A stretch of DNA of 64,000 nt from Melastoma dodecandrum (GCA_029817715.1 JARUPY010000087.1:1922001-1986000), one strand, 5' to 3'; counted from the stretch's first letter, positions 46,001-58,002 are shown. The notes: generated by a model from the letters alone, not told the origin. Numbers and translations: made by a program.

Positions 46001-47199
46001 GAATGCTTCGCGTTGTCCTCCCAAAGAAGGAAATCCAGAAGAAATCGGGAACCTATCAGCTTTAGAAGAATTGGAACTTTCTTATAGCGAGATCTACTTC
46101 CTGCCAGTAACAGTTAGGGAACTCAAGCCTTAAGTCCCTCAAATTGAATTATTGCAGGATGCTTCAGGATCTTCGAGGACTTCCAACTAGCCTAACGGTG
46201 TTACATGTTAGGTATTGTCCTCTTGACAAAGGAATTCCAGAGGAAATTGGGAACCTATCAATTTTAGAAGAATTGGACCTTTCGTACACCAACATTCGCT
46301 TCCTGCCAGCAACAGTTAGGCGACTCACGAGCCTTAAGTCCCTCAAATTGAATTGTTGTAGGATGCTTCAGGAGGTTCGGCGACTTCCAACCAGCCTAAC
46401 GGTATTGCATGCTTCGTATTGTCATCTCGACAAAGGAATTCCAGAAGAAATCGGGAACCTATCAGCTTTAGAAGAATTAGACCTTTCATACAGCAAGATC
46501 CGCTTCCTGCCAGCAGCAGTTAGGCGACTCACGAGCCTTAAGTCCCTCAAATTGAATTGTTGCAGGATGCTTCAGGAGGTTCGAGGACTTCCTACCAACC
46601 TAACATACTTTGAATTTTCATGAAAGACGGTGGGACTCTATGAAGAAATACGTTGTACAAAAAATTATGGAAGGAGAATTATTACATATAGAGTAGTTTT
46701 GGAGTTCGGCTTCCTTTCCAGGTTCAAGACTCTCGATTTGAGTTTTCCAGACATGGAGTCTCTGCATACATATATGGAGATAAGAGAGTTTACATTGACA
46801 GAGATGGAGCTTGGTGGGCTCGATTCGTTAACCAGTCTTACGAATTTGTCTATCAATGAGTCCCATAGTCTCCTGGGGGTGTCAAACATAGGGAGATTGA
46901 GGGGGCTGAGGTCGCTTATGTTCACTGGGTGTAAAGCGTTGGAGAAGATCCCAGGACTGGAACAATTTGAGCTGTTGGAGTACTTGAGCTTTCACTGGTG
47001 CCCTTCCATTTGCGGAATTCAAGATTTGTTGGGATTGAAACGATTGAAGGAGGTGGGAATAATTGGTTGCTCCTCGTTGCTCCGCATGCCCCGTGCGATC
47101 GATGAGTGTCACCTCTCAATTGATGGCTGTGACAAGTTGGATTGTTTTAGGGGCAGTTACAAGAAATACGGGAGGAAAGATGTCTCATTCGATGCTTAA
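43092..47199 (+). pseudogene. TIR-NBS-LRR (L6-like) resistance gene, broken
   Basis: Exon 1 (43092-43618) encodes the TIR domain: YDVFLSFRGPDARYGIVDHL, a YASSAWCLREL block and ILPIFYGADP. A TGA at 43530-43532 cuts it at residue 146. Exon 2 (43809-44925, uninterrupted) encodes NB-ARC: P-loop GMGGIGKTT, kinase-2 LLVLDDVD, RNBS-B GSRVIITTRD, GNLPLAL, and a final HD with RDMRREI in place of the usual MHD. Exon 3 (45059-45331) has a TGA at 45233. Exon 4 from 45430 holds LRRs, with a one-base frame change near 45640, a two-base loss near 46126 and a TGA at 46621, and runs on to 47199. Introns fit in phase. TNLs are intracellular immune receptors whose TIR domain is an NAD-cleaving enzyme. Five lesions make a full receptor impossible. 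The TIR exon alone could give a truncated protein of 146 residues. Confidence 0.9.
45826..46600 (+). repeat. ~204-bp LRR module repeated four times in the TNL relic
   Basis: The block (A/G)AAAT(C/T)GGGAACCT starts at 45840, 46044, 46246 and 46450, that is, steps of 204, 202 and 204 bases. Each module encodes EEIGNLSALEELDLSY, then FLPATVRRLTSLKSLKLNCC, then RMLQEVRGLPTSLTVL. The modules were made by tandem duplication; the 202-base step marks a 2-base deletion. Confidence 0.9.
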
Positions 47200-48544
47200 A
47201 AAAAAGATAATTCTTCTGTTTTTTTTTATTTCAAAGTCGACCACTTCTTCTTCCTCTTCCGAACAGGAAGAGCTGAATGAACAATGGTTGGAATTTCTTT
47301 TGTCTTAATAAGAAAGATATTTATTTATACAATGTTTTGTTTGTTATTCATTTAGAATTTGGGTGGATTGAAGTTTCCAATTCCATCCAGATTGTATAAA
47401 ATAAAAATAAAAAAACGAAATCATTTTTCATATAAAAAACTTGTGAGAAAGAATTCTCAAATAATAAAAATTACTTTTTTTTTATTATTATTCATATTAC
47501 AAATTCCTTACTTAAAGAAATAAACCACAACTACGGACATTAATACGATATACTTCTAAAAGTGATGACAACGAGTAGACAACAAGCAAAAAAACCAAAG
47601 AAATTGATTATACTAACAAACGCCAAAGCTAAAGGAAAATGAAAATCAAAACCTTAAACAAACTCCCTCGATAATTAAATATTAATAATAAAAATGACAT
47701 AATCTCGGAAAACCACCGGGATAATAATGCTCACTTTTGCCATAGGGGCAGGTGAGTTACCGCCTTCTTTTGCTGACGAGGTAACATATTACGTACTAAT
47801 AACCTTATTTTGTAAAATATTTTACCCATCAAAATATTAAGTTTCAAAATTCCACGTTAAAGTCAGAAAACTCATTTGTTTAAAATAGCGACTTCATGTT
47901 CATTTTATAAAAAACAAATTTTGAAACTCAAAACAACAACTTCTAAATTTATTTTTTAAAATCACAGTTTTAAACGACGAATTCTTTGTAAAAAAAAATT
48001 AACACTATTTTTTCGAAACCATAATTTTCCTGTCATAAAATAGAAATTTTAAAATAGGGGAGCGGGAGGGCATTGCCCTTGCTCGCCACGATCTTACAGA
48101 GCCGAGGAAGAAAAGCCTGCAGTTGAAGAGTCGTCATTGGCGAACTCGGTCATCGGACTCCATTGAGTTCTCCCCCGCTACCGTGTTTTTGATGACAAGC
48201 ATAATTAAGCGTTTGTGCTTGTTTTGGGAGGGAAAGTATAACTAGACGTGGATTAGTTTGAAATTTATCCGCAGATTCAACATTATAAGCTAACAATTTT
48301 TTATGCTAACTAATGAGAAAGCCGGCAGAGAAAACCCCCACAGTCAATTAGTCTTTTCTCCATGGCAAATAATCGCTGCCAGAATGTTACAATCCAGATA
48401 AGAATCAACCCCAGTAAGTCCAGTTCCGTTTGCTGTGGGCGTTGTCTAGGCGAGGGCGCATATATATATATATATCAAACATGGATGACAATGTAATTTA
48501 CTCAAAAGGAGAGAAAAAATTGTTCGACTGAAGATATTAATCCA
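47200..48544. other. AT-rich intergenic region after the TNL relic
   Basis: No gene recognised. AT-rich with a TA microsatellite near 48461-48475. Confidence 0.5.
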
Positions 48545-48752
48545 GTTTTCCCACATTGAAGAAGTAAGTGGAGTCGAAGTTTGTTGGTGGACCACACCTT
48601 CCTTCGTACCTGAGGAAATCAGAAGCAAATGAGAAATCCACTTTCATGAACCCTACAAGTCAACTACATACTAACTCTCGACTTTAAAATGACCCGGAAA
48701 AATCGACAAGTTGAAAGGATATCAGACAAGCAGGAACTACCCAAAGAAGTGG
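48545..48752 (+). repeat. Duplicated TNL 5' flank, copy B, without a gene behind it
   Basis: This matches 42354-42588 in the same orientation, with small gaps. Unlike copy A it is not followed by TIR or NBS sequence: after 48905 the DNA is AT-rich and without recognisable TNL sequence. It is best read as the leftover of a tandem TNL copy that has been deleted. Confidence 0.72.
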
Positions 48753-48905
48753 GACTGTCCTTTGAAATTCCCTTTGTAAGTTACACAATCAAATTAAACA
48801 TTGAACAAATTTAAAAAATTTCCTACTTATTTGTTTAATATTCGGAAGTGGTGATCCTGAGGATATCGTCTCTTTCCGGGAAAATCAATAAAGGGAAGAC
48901 TTGAT

Positions 48906-50531
48906 CAGTCGGTCCAAGACTACTAAATTACATAAGTTACATGATGAATAGGAAATAATCATTATATATATAATAATATATTTGTACAATATATTAGACA
49001 CGACCCATGTGACCAAAAGTTTCAAAAATTAAAATGAAAAGTTTCAAAAATTAAATGAAAATTAAATCTCAACTTCATTTATTTGTTAAAGTTACAAAAT
49101 AAATTGAAATAATTTTAGTTCACAAATTTATTGAGATATTTGTAATAAATGTTCAAAATTTTACTTTATATTTTATCTTATTTTGAATACAATTTTTAGA
49201 TAAAATTATTGAACCCTTTTTCTTCTTTCAAGTCCTTGTTTAATTATACTTTGTCTGAGCTCATCTTATATTATTGTTGTTCCTGTTCAGGGATGTCTCT
49301 CTCCTCGAAAAAGAACGACGAAAGTTTCTGTTGAAACATTAATTCTTATTTGAATGATGTAATAATCTACGTGTTGATACTTTTAACACATTATCTTTTT
49401 TTTTAAAAAAAAAAGGTCTCTCGGTCTTTTTATATTCCACATAAAGCAACAACAGAGCGGCTCGTGTCGCCAGTCTCTCATCCAAAATGGATCCGTAAAA
49501 AGGTTGTTGTTGTTTAACCTAAATAAACTATTACGGAGTCGCCATCGACTTAATTTTGAAAACTGGTTTAAGTCGAAAAACTAGAGTATGATTCGATGAT
49601 TCATAATTACTAATTCTTACATCTATGAGAAAAGGCGACATTTGCTCCAAACATTTGCTCTTAATTAATGGGTGTTGGATCCAATCCGGATATGACTCCG
49701 GACTCATGTCAAATTTTTATGAGTGTTGGACCCAATTCAGGCTTTTTGGGCCCGAACTCGTGTGTGTTGGTTTAACAAACATGCCACGATAAAATCCTAA
49801 AAGCCTAATAACATGTATATCAACCACATATCAAGAATTTAGATCAAAGGGAGTGGGGAAGGGTGGTGATCGTAGGCTTATGTATTTGGACGAAAATCGG
49901 GAGGCCCGTATCTCCCTTATGTACCCAGAACTCACCAAGATGACATTTCATGAACCAAAACTTCATCGATTGGGGCCCATCCTCTCTCGAGCACCGTCCC
50001 TTATGTTTCCGTGTTTTTCATGTAAAAAAGAAAGAAAATGAATGTCAGAAACAAGTACGGAGATCACCTATTAAAAAAATGAATATATCCTTGAACAATA
50101 TTAAATCAATAATACAAATATTAAAAATTCGTATATTGTGAGAGTGGAAAATCATGTCGGATTAAAAAAATATAAATAAATCAATAATTAATTAAGATTA
50201 GACATTTAAAAAATACAAGCATGACTTAAACAAAGGTTAATTCAAAATCAAATTCAGAAAAAAAAAAAGCAATTTCTCTTAAAATTAAAAGAAGACCCGA
50301 TCTGATTGGAATTCTGGACGCATACCCACACACTACTGACATTAGAGAAGATAAGATCGAGGGAAGAAGACTTAGCACACGATTTTCGGGATTCTTGCTG
50401 CTTGTCCGACGACGACGGCGTCGGATCCCTGAAGACGGCTTGATGCCCAACGAAAATGGTGTGGGTTGGCCGCAGCAAGGATTGTCGTGCGGAGGACGGC
50501 TTGGGGCGCTGATCATGGGAGTTAGGGAGGG
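48906..50531. other. Intergenic region
   Basis: AT-rich to about 50.2 kb, no gene recognised. The GC-rich piece 50380-50531 continues, across the LTR insertion, into 52129-52600 and may be part of an older gene or repeat; no domain was recognised. Confidence 0.4.
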
Positions 50532-50536
50532 CTTGT

Positions 50537-52128
50537 TGAAACGACCTGAAAATTTTCAAACTTTTTCATCAGATACCACGGTCGCATTTGACCGGTAAGT
50601 AGCGGAAGACGACAAATTATCTCTACCTTGGTCTTGATTGTTCTTCTAAATTTCCAAGGCATCACAGTATTCCTCGCATCTTCAATCCCTAATCATTTGC
50701 CTCACTGTAATAATTTCCCCGGGTCAGCGATAAATCGCCGAGTACGTCCCACTCATGCACATGCGGAAATATGAACTCCTAACCTCTTACTAAAGTGCAT
50801 CTTTGAAATTCATTTATGCATCATGCGATTTAGGACAGCAAGAGCTATGAAATCTCATTAGACAGAACAGACATAAATCTACAACAATATAATATTTATA
50901 ATTAAGTACCCATCAGAAGAGACCGAATATAAAGCAGTAAATAAACACACGACTCCCATGAATCAAACGTCCTCCACATATCAACACTTCCCAAAGTGCC
51001 AGGACCACCGTAGTGCGTCCCCACCTATTCCTCCAGGAGCGCCCGGGAAACGGCGATAGACGTGACCACGGATGGCACCACCTTTCCGTTCTCCTTCGAT
51101 ACAGTCGGGAAACCACAATACCCCATCACAATCTCTCTCACGGACTCGAGACACAGAAGCAACTCTCCTGTAAGACCCCGGGTATCTCTCGTTCGTATAC
51201 CCAAGGTACCGAAGCAATTCTCCTGTAGGACCTCGAGACATTTATCAAAGATCCCTCACACTCATACTCAACGGATGGGGTATATCAACATAACTTAAAC
51301 TCATAATCGGACGGGTTAATTCGCGGCCAGACAACATCCGATCCCATGATTCTCATCGTTCGCCCAATGGCCAATCTCAATGAACACTATCCCGTACCAT
51401 CTGTCCAGCTAACCTTCCAGACAACTTACTACTTTCTAATTGACTTCCAAAGGCAACAGAGGTAAGAGACATACAGCAACCATTAGGACTTAATTGAAAA
51501 CGTGCCTAATTCCATTTTCATTTGGGAGGACACTGGGACGAAAGCCTCAACTGATTATAAGTCTGGTATCCGACGCACACCAGTTTGCCCAAAGCTTTCT
51601 AATGGCCACACCCCGTCTCGTTTTCTCTGAGGGGTGGCCACCCTTTTAACATCGGGGATTATTTCTTGGGTTCACTGACCCTCCTCCGGCATTGATTTCT
51701 TTACTCATTTAATTTAATTTATTTTTTTTTCTTTTTCTTCTCATGTCCCTCAACTTGCCGACAGGGGGTAGGGAGTATGGGTTGTCTAATTTAATCTAAT
51801 TTGATTTACTAATGATTTTACCAATGATCCCAATATTACTAGGTAACTTCAATACAATTTATCGGTCAATGTCCTTGACGTAAAAACAAGAAGCATCGCT
51901 ACCCGTATCCGAGTACGTTTAGGTTAGGGCGTCCCATTTCCCGCGTGACATAGTCACACGTATTCGAATACGAAATATCGATAATTCCCGTTAAACATCA
52001 GTCCACCACAGAAATGTTAAACTCCCGTGTCCACGTCGGATTTTTGACTCAGTCAACCGTTCGATTTTTAGTCAACACTATTACCAAAGGTCATACGTAT
52101 TTTATTCATAAAAATTCGGGTCGTTACA
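50537..52128 (-). mobile_element. Probable solo LTR with 5-bp target duplication
   Basis: The 1592-bp segment begins TGAAACGACCTGAA and ends, read on the minus strand, TGTAACGACCCGAA, so it has TG...CA ends within a 14-base imperfect inverted repeat. CTTGT flanks it exactly at 50532-50536 and 52129-52133. No gag-pol sequence was found inside. The minus-strand start TGTAACGACCCG resembles the start of many plant gypsy LTRs, which suggests a minus orientation. It is AT-moderate, with an unrelated C/A-rich middle (51000-51300). Confidence 0.75.
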
Positions 52129-52133
52129 CTTGT

Positions 52134-54217
52134 CCTCCACGGCTTCGAGTGAATCGCCGTGATTGGGGCTGTCGTTGCAGGGCGTGTTCGGGAAGATCCA
52201 GCTCACGGGTCGACGTCTAACACTGCTTTGGGCATGGTTTGGAGACGACGGAAGCTGACGTGGGCATGGGTAACGCCGGGGTTGGAGGCATTGGTGACGG
52301 CAACGAAAGAGGGAGTCGAGGTGCCCGGTCAGATTTGCTGGGGGTTTAGCATGCGACTGTGTGTCGTGGGGAATCGACGTCATTTGGCTTTCTTATCGGT
52401 GGAGTCCACAAGGCGATGGGGCGGAAGAAGGCACCTCCCCTTGAGCGTCTTCGGAATGACTGACATCTTATTCCTGCGCGCTTTGAAGAAACAATTAGAA
52501 CAAAAGAAACACTCCCCCATCGCTCATGTGCGACCGCAGGGAGTCGAGATCAGATTGTCGTCTATTTTTGAAACCGAAGGGGCATCGTTGTTGCAGTGGT
52601 AAGTCAGGGTCGTCTGCTGATGAAGACGATTATTCCGATTGCTATTGATAAAGGGGGGCTCACTCCATTGTTGATGACGGAATGTCTCAGGAGTCTGGGT
52701 TTGAGTTGGTGACACGCGAGTTCTCTGTGGATTTTGCTAGACCTACCTTGGAGTCGCTAGAAATGGTTGCAGGCGGGTATGAACGTTTGAAGGTAGAAGC
52801 CTCTCTCTATCTGTGTCTCCACCTCTTGTTGATGTGTCTGCCCGTTTTTCTGATCAGAGCTTGTGGGGAATAAAAGAGGATCCCCAAAGGGGATCGTATT
52901 GGGAAGATCTTCCGGTTCCGAAATATCCGTTTTTTCTCTGGTGCAGGGAAGATGCATCCTTGGTTTTCGTCGTCGTGTCCGAGTTGATTTCTTAAAGGAG
53001 ATATCGGGCTAAATAGTAGCTGCTTGTAGAAGTTTCTTGCCAGTGATGACGATTATTCTACGAACGGGAGTAGGATTCCATTTGTTGCGTTTTGTTTGCT
53101 CCTTAAACATCTTGATGCTTTATTTGGTAGTCTTATGTCATTTGGCAGCACTGCTGCAAGTCCTCAATGTGCTAATATAAAGGGAAGTGTGTGATGAAAT
53201 TATCCCTTTCTTAGAATTTGAAATAGCAAAAGGTAGTTGTCTTTGTTCTTCTTGCTGCTGTGAATTTGGGATCACGATGACTTAGGTTACTGGACTCCGA
53301 AGCTCAAGTATCCGGTTAATGTCCGAATCGCGTTATGTACCACCATTTTTGTCTACTCCATCATCCGTCGGGTGCACCTAGGAGGATCAGGAACGACAAT
53401 GTCCAATTCCTGAACAAAAGGGTAAGCAAATAGTTAGAATAATAAAACAACATTTTGTATATTGAACCACCGAAACAATAATCAGAATTGTGGGACTGCA
53501 TCTTCGAGGATAATGAAATCGAATAATGAAATCCAAGAATGGTGGTGATAAAGGCAAGACAATTCCATGAAATTGGAGGATAAGCAAAATTCGGTGGCAA
53601 TCAAATAAAAATCATGGGAATCTAAAAAAATTATGACTAAATGGACCCGTAAAACAAATGATGCAGGGGAGTGGCACTATTGTATGCAATTAAATTTACT
53701 GGTAAAATACTTATGTTGTTCGGAAAACTTTTATTTACAGTTGTTTGCAAGCTCAAACACTAATTTTCTGCACCGTATAGTTTTAATGGATCTAGAGGCA
53801 CATAATAAGATCGGTAGAGAGTGCGCTTCGTTCGACGATTGCATCTATTCTTTTCGTCGTGGAATATTTGACAATGCAATACGCCTTGGTTGAGTAGATA
53901 AGAAATTTGGGGTATTTACACGGGACAAACTGGTTCCTTCTGCGCTTCAGCTGTATAAGCATAACATTTGCAGTTGAAAAGGGAATGATGAATTATTAAA
54001 AATTTTCAGACAAGTTTGTCTTCCATTTTCTTTTACTTAGTTTAATGGATTCTTAGCGGTGTATTTGTATCCGTCGAGTTGTACATCCCCCTCGTTTCAT
54101 TCCCAATAATGTATGTATATTCACATAGTGTACGAGTTATCCCGAACGCTTCTAATCTATATTCAAGGTGGTTGAGTCTCTCTTATCCCCGTAACCCCTT
54201 TACCTCTGTTCGTTTTA
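52134..54217. other. Unassigned region
   Basis: Plus-strand frames at 52159-52602 and 52682-52873 are GC-richer than the surroundings and look like eroded coding or retroelement sequence, but I recognise no domain. 53050-54217 shows nothing. A CTT microsatellite lies at 54239-54262. Confidence 0.35.
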
Positions 54218-54526
54218 TCACTCTTCCGTCCCATCCCCCTTCTTCTTCTTCTTCTTCATCACCGCGTCCCCAGATCGGTTGATGCTGTAGGCGGCCAGGG
54301 TCCTGTCGGCGACTAGGTATGTTGGTTGGTCTCCCTGCTGTCCCAGAAAGCACATTCCATTTCGAACGAATTTCATCTGTCTTGTTTTGAACCCGACGGA
54401 CAGCAAGTAGTCCACGCAGAGACTATCCTGGTAGAAAGGATAGTGAAAGCCGAGAAAACAACGAGAATGAGAAGACGAGGGCCGACCCCCTGGAGTAATG
54501 AAGGATATAGCGCTAGGAATCCGCAT
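54218..54526 (-). other. Possible coding exon, unrecognised
   Basis: A minus-strand frame of 102 codons contains DSLCVDYLLSVGFKTRQMKF and GQQGDQPTYLVADRTLAAYS, then a lysine run (MKKKKKKGDGTEE) encoded by the CTT repeat. An acceptor-like CTACCAG precedes the DSLCVD segment at about 54424, so this may be the last exon of a gene whose other exons I did not find, or a relic. No family recognised. Confidence 0.3.
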
Positions 54527-54529
54527 GCT

Positions 54530-55234
54530 GGCAGTCGGGAGGAGAGATACAGTGCCAAGGCGGCAGCAGATCCACCAGCCTTGTATTTTCCATGTTTGCC
54601 TAGCATTTCATACAAAATGCGACTGAAATCTAGACCCGTCTAACTTAACCAGGCACGATCATATCCCGACGGAGTAAAATAGACCCGGATCGAGTCTATC
54701 CGAGAAGCGCAAGCAGACAACTTGGTTCGCCATAAGGCAGTCAAAGTTTGGTAAGACAGATCTAACAAGGTGATTCAATAAACTTGGAAAAGAGTCATTT
54801 TTGGTAATTTTTTCTCCTAGAAATTAGGGATGATGACAAATACCCAAAATATGGTAAATCCATCTCCCCTAAATTTGGGTCCAGAACGTGGTGACTCATC
54901 CATCGATCTCTTTAATTTGCCTCTTAAAATAGTTCCGTCACATGAAACCAAAAAAACTAAGTCTTGGCTGCCTTTCAAACTAATCCAAATGTTTCCTCGT
55001 GTAATAATACTTCCTAATCATTATTTGTCCGAATTCCGTCTCCCCCCGTCTTCCCATGAAACCTTTCGAACCGGATAAAATTCGCCGGCTTTAGCAAAAG
55101 ACAATTAAATAACCACCCCGTTCCATGAATCACGCGCTTAACCCACGAACACCAACTCCCCCCGATTTCTCAAACCCAGGAAGGAACTCCGCCCTCTCCT
55201 TGACATCGGCCTGGCTTTCTCGATCCTGACCGAC
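54530..55234. other. Intergenic region upstream of the 55.2-kb gene
   Basis: No gene recognised. The part nearest 55235 should be the 5' UTR and promoter of the next gene. Confidence 0.4.
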
Positions 55235-56443
55235 ATGCCGTCGCTGTCGCAGCAGAGACCCAAGAAACGGTCTATGAGCAGGAGCAACAGCGGCGGTTTC
55301 TTCGCTTGCTTTAGGCCTATGGTCCCAGAACGTGACGACCATCTCGTCCGGTCCAGGAGTAGTCCCATCAAGCCGGGTCGTATTGATCGAGGGGCGGTTA
55401 CTGCATACGTCGGTTTCCATGATGGGAAGGAGGCCGCAGTCCTTCCTGGGATCCCGCCATTCCCGAGGCGACGAAAGGGGGAAGTCGATGACCCTCCGCG
55501 GAAGGAAGGAACGCGTAAGAAGTTCGTCTGCGCAACCAAGGCCATTCTCTTCGAGATGTCGCTGGTGTGTCTCCGACTCCTTGGCAAATGGAAATAGACA
55601 ATCATCTGCGCTTCCGTCGGATTTTCTGTCGGAGTCCTGCTTTGGGAATGTTGTTCTCGTTCATGGTGGTTATTGTTGTTCCTACCGTTGACTTTTTCAC
55701 TTGACGGTTGACCACCATGGATGTTGGAGTCCATGATTCCTTTCCTATGTTTTAGTGGCGAGTCTGCGAGCTTTCGAAGAAATGTCGAGTCGGATTCGCT
55801 AATGCTTCCCATGGATGAACAGGTTAAGAAGGTCGAGAAGACGAGGAAATCCAAGAAAACAACAGAGGAACCGAACGTGGATCTATTCAAACGAGCGGAG
55901 AGGATCCTAAGGTTGATGTCCCAAGGCAGCGGCTCTGCCAGAAAGAGCAAGCCCTGGGAGGATTCCACGAGGAGCAATAATGAAGTCTCTGTATCGCCGC
56001 ATTCCTCGGCATCGGCCTCGTCCCGCTCCTTGACCAGGTCGAATCAGTTGTCATCCCCATGTGGCTCACGCTCTAACACAAGGGACGTCGGGACCGCTAA
56101 ACTATTATCGAGTAGCATTTCGTCCGAGCCCAAGAAAACCTCCACCCAGGACAGGCCGTGGTCGGCTCCAGCCAGGGCGTATTCATCCCTGGCCGACACC
56201 CCGATGTGCTTAATCCTGCTGACCCTGGTCATCCTGATATTCTGGGGCAAGCTCTGCGCTATAGTGTTGACTTCCACGTGCATGGTGGTTTCCTTTCCGG
56301 CCTCGGCCTCGCATCGGTCATCCTCAGACGAAGCCGACGACTCACTCGACTCAGTTGAATACAAGAAGAGGATCATCATGGAAGGATTGTTGCAAAGGCA
56401 GCGTTCCGGAGGGCCTCAACCGCCGCGCTTCCGACCGTTGTGA
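55235..56443 (+). CDS. Uncharacterised plant protein with one C-terminal membrane segment
   Basis: Two exons are likely: 55235 to about 55566 and about 55756 to 56443. The joint CTGGT|GTGTCT to TTTTAG|TGGCG is in phase; a donor two bases earlier with a later acceptor also works, so the joint is not settled. The product is near 340 residues. It is basic and Ser-rich at the start (KKRSMSRSNSGGFFACFRPM), has a hydrophilic Lys/Ser-rich middle (DEQVKKVEKTRKSKKTTEEP), and one hydrophobic helix, MCLILLTLVILIFWGKLCAI, followed by a Ser/Asp-rich tail. No catalytic motif is seen. Function unknown. Left unspliced, the second frame would start in the intron at 55721. Confidence 0.65.
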
Positions 56444-56975
56444 CGACATCGGCCTTCCCTGCGATCCGTATCTCTTCTTTTCTTTAACATTTTGGCGTAC
56501 ATATTAAAATCATCAGGGTGACGTGTTCAAATAACGTCGATAGACAACCGCCTCGAACGAACGTGGAGCGGTTCTTGAATCTATATTGATAATAAATGAG
56601 TTATCAGAGAATTATATCAAGCATACCTTTATATGATGGCGTCACGTACCAGATAACATACAAATATATGTATAATATAGCGAGGTTCATGTGATGGCTC
56701 CAGGGAAAGACTTATTCATAGAAATATGACTGACATCACGCCCGATAGCCTTGGGGATTGGAATTAACTTCTTCATCAATACGACAACAAAGACTTCGTC
56801 ATCACATGTTTTGAATCTTTCCAGACCGTATTAAAAATTACTATAATAATATAAAAAAAAATTGACCTCAAACGCGTGAAGATCAAAATGACGATAGTTG
56901 AAAAATATATGATAATATTGCATTAACAAATGGGAAGACTAATTAATGAAAAATTGAAAAACTAACAATAGAGAG
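56444..56975. other. Intergenic region
   Basis: AT-rich gap between the 55.2-kb gene and the tRNA. It holds the probable Pol III stop of the tRNA (T run on the minus strand near 56955-56960) and no gene. Confidence 0.5.
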
Positions 56976-57057
56976 CGTGGACGGCAGGACTCGAACCTGC
57001 GCGGGCAGAGCCCACATGATTTCTAGTCATGCCCGTTAACCACTCCGGCACGTCCAC
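56976..57057 (-). tRNA. tRNA-Ser(AGA)
   Basis: The minus strand starts GTGGACGTGCCGGAGTGG and ends CGTCCAC plus discriminator G, pairing as a 7-bp acceptor stem. The anticodon arm is CATGA-CTAGAAA-TCATG with anticodon AGA (plus-strand TCT at 57022-57024). A long variable arm (GGGCTCTGCCC-like) marks it as a class II tRNA, and the T-arm GCAGGTTCGAATCCTGC is intact. Length 82. A T run follows about 15-20 bases downstream. It has no intron. Confidence 0.97.
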
Positions 57058-57306
57058 TTCATGGCCCTTTTCCCGTCGTTTATTATAAATTAAATTTAAG
57101 AAATAGAACTGGGCCGGGTCATCCTGTCCGAACGGGGACTGTCCTGCGCCGTCTTCAGGCCGCAACGACCAGCCCCCACTAACTCTTTTCCGATACAACA
57201 CTCCCCACCCCCGGGACACGTTACGACTTTGTTTCTCCCTTCCGCACGTCTCTCGCAAGAAAACTCTCATCCCTCTCCTCAAACGTTTCGAGAGAGAAAA
57301 TAAGAA

Positions 57307-58002
57307 ATGCAGCACGATCCCAACTCCGACCTCCCCCCGAACCTCCCGACCATCAAGATCCACCACCCCTCCTCCCCTCGCCACCCACACGCCTCCGCCG
57401 CTACCCCTGTCTCCTCCGCCCTCCGCAAGATCGGCGTCGCCGTCGACCTCTCCGACGAGTCCGCCTACGCCATCCGCTGGGCCGTCGATAATTACCTCCG
57501 CCCCGAGGGTGACGCCGTCGTCCTCCTCCACGTGTCCCCCACCAACGTCCTCTTCGGCGCCGATTGGGGACCCCTCCCCCAATTCCCCAGCCCTAACCCT
57601 AGCACCGGTACCAATTCGGCTGCCGTACCGCAGCATTCGCAGGATGATTTCGACGCCTTCACCATCGCCAAGGCCAATGAGCTCGCCAAGCCCATCAAGG
57701 AGGCGGGGATCCCGTACAAGATACACATCGTCAAGGATCACGACATGAAGGAGAGGCTTTGCTTGGAGGTCGAGAGGTTGGGGCTGAGCGCTGTTATCAT
57801 GGGTAGCCGAGGTTTTGGTGCCGCTAGGAGGGGCAGTGATGGCAGGCTTGGGAGCGTCAGTGATTACTGCGTGCATCACTGTGTTTGCCCTGTGGTTGTC
57901 GTTAGATCTTCCGACGACAAGGAAAGCGTGGGCCGGCCCGTGGTTGCTATCAATGAGGGGAAGGAAGAGGAAGACGAAGAGGAAGAACATGAGAAAGGTT
58001 GA
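57307..58002 (+). CDS. PHOS32: Universal stress protein, PHOS32-like
   Basis: One exon of 231 residues. The N-terminus carries PTIKIHHPSSPRHP; in Arabidopsis PHOS32 the equivalent Ser-Pro is phosphorylated by MAP kinases after elicitor treatment. The USP fold follows: KIGVAVDLSDESAYAIRWAV, VVLLHVSPTNVLFGADWGPL, DDFDAFTIAKANELAKPIKE, IHIVKDHDMKERLCLEVERL. The nucleotide-binding loop IMGSRGFG with R-RG and LGSVSDYCVHHC is at residues 164-190, so ATP binding is likely. The tail ends in a Glu/Asp-rich run, slightly shorter than Arabidopsis PHOS32. A GTTGAA after the last AAAG could be a poor donor to a further exon, but the acidic tail already matches the family. The large minus-strand frame over this gene is its shadow. 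Confidence 0.94.
   Translation: MQHDPNSDLPPNLPTIKIHHPSSPRHPHASAATPVSSALRKIGVAVDLSDESAYAIRWAVDNYLRPEGDAVVLLHVSPTNVLFGADWGPLPQFPSPNPSTGTNSAAVPQHSQDDFDAFTIAKANELAKPIKEAGIPYKIHIVKDHDMKERLCLEVERLGLSAVIMGSRGFGAARRGSDGRLGSVSDYCVHHCVCPVVVVRSSDDKESVGRPVVAINEGKEEEDEEEEHEKG

Noticed and set aside
56962..57990. A 342-codon minus-strand frame
   Set aside because: It is antisense to the PHOS32-like exon and runs into the tRNA; GC-rich third positions of the real gene keep it open by chance.
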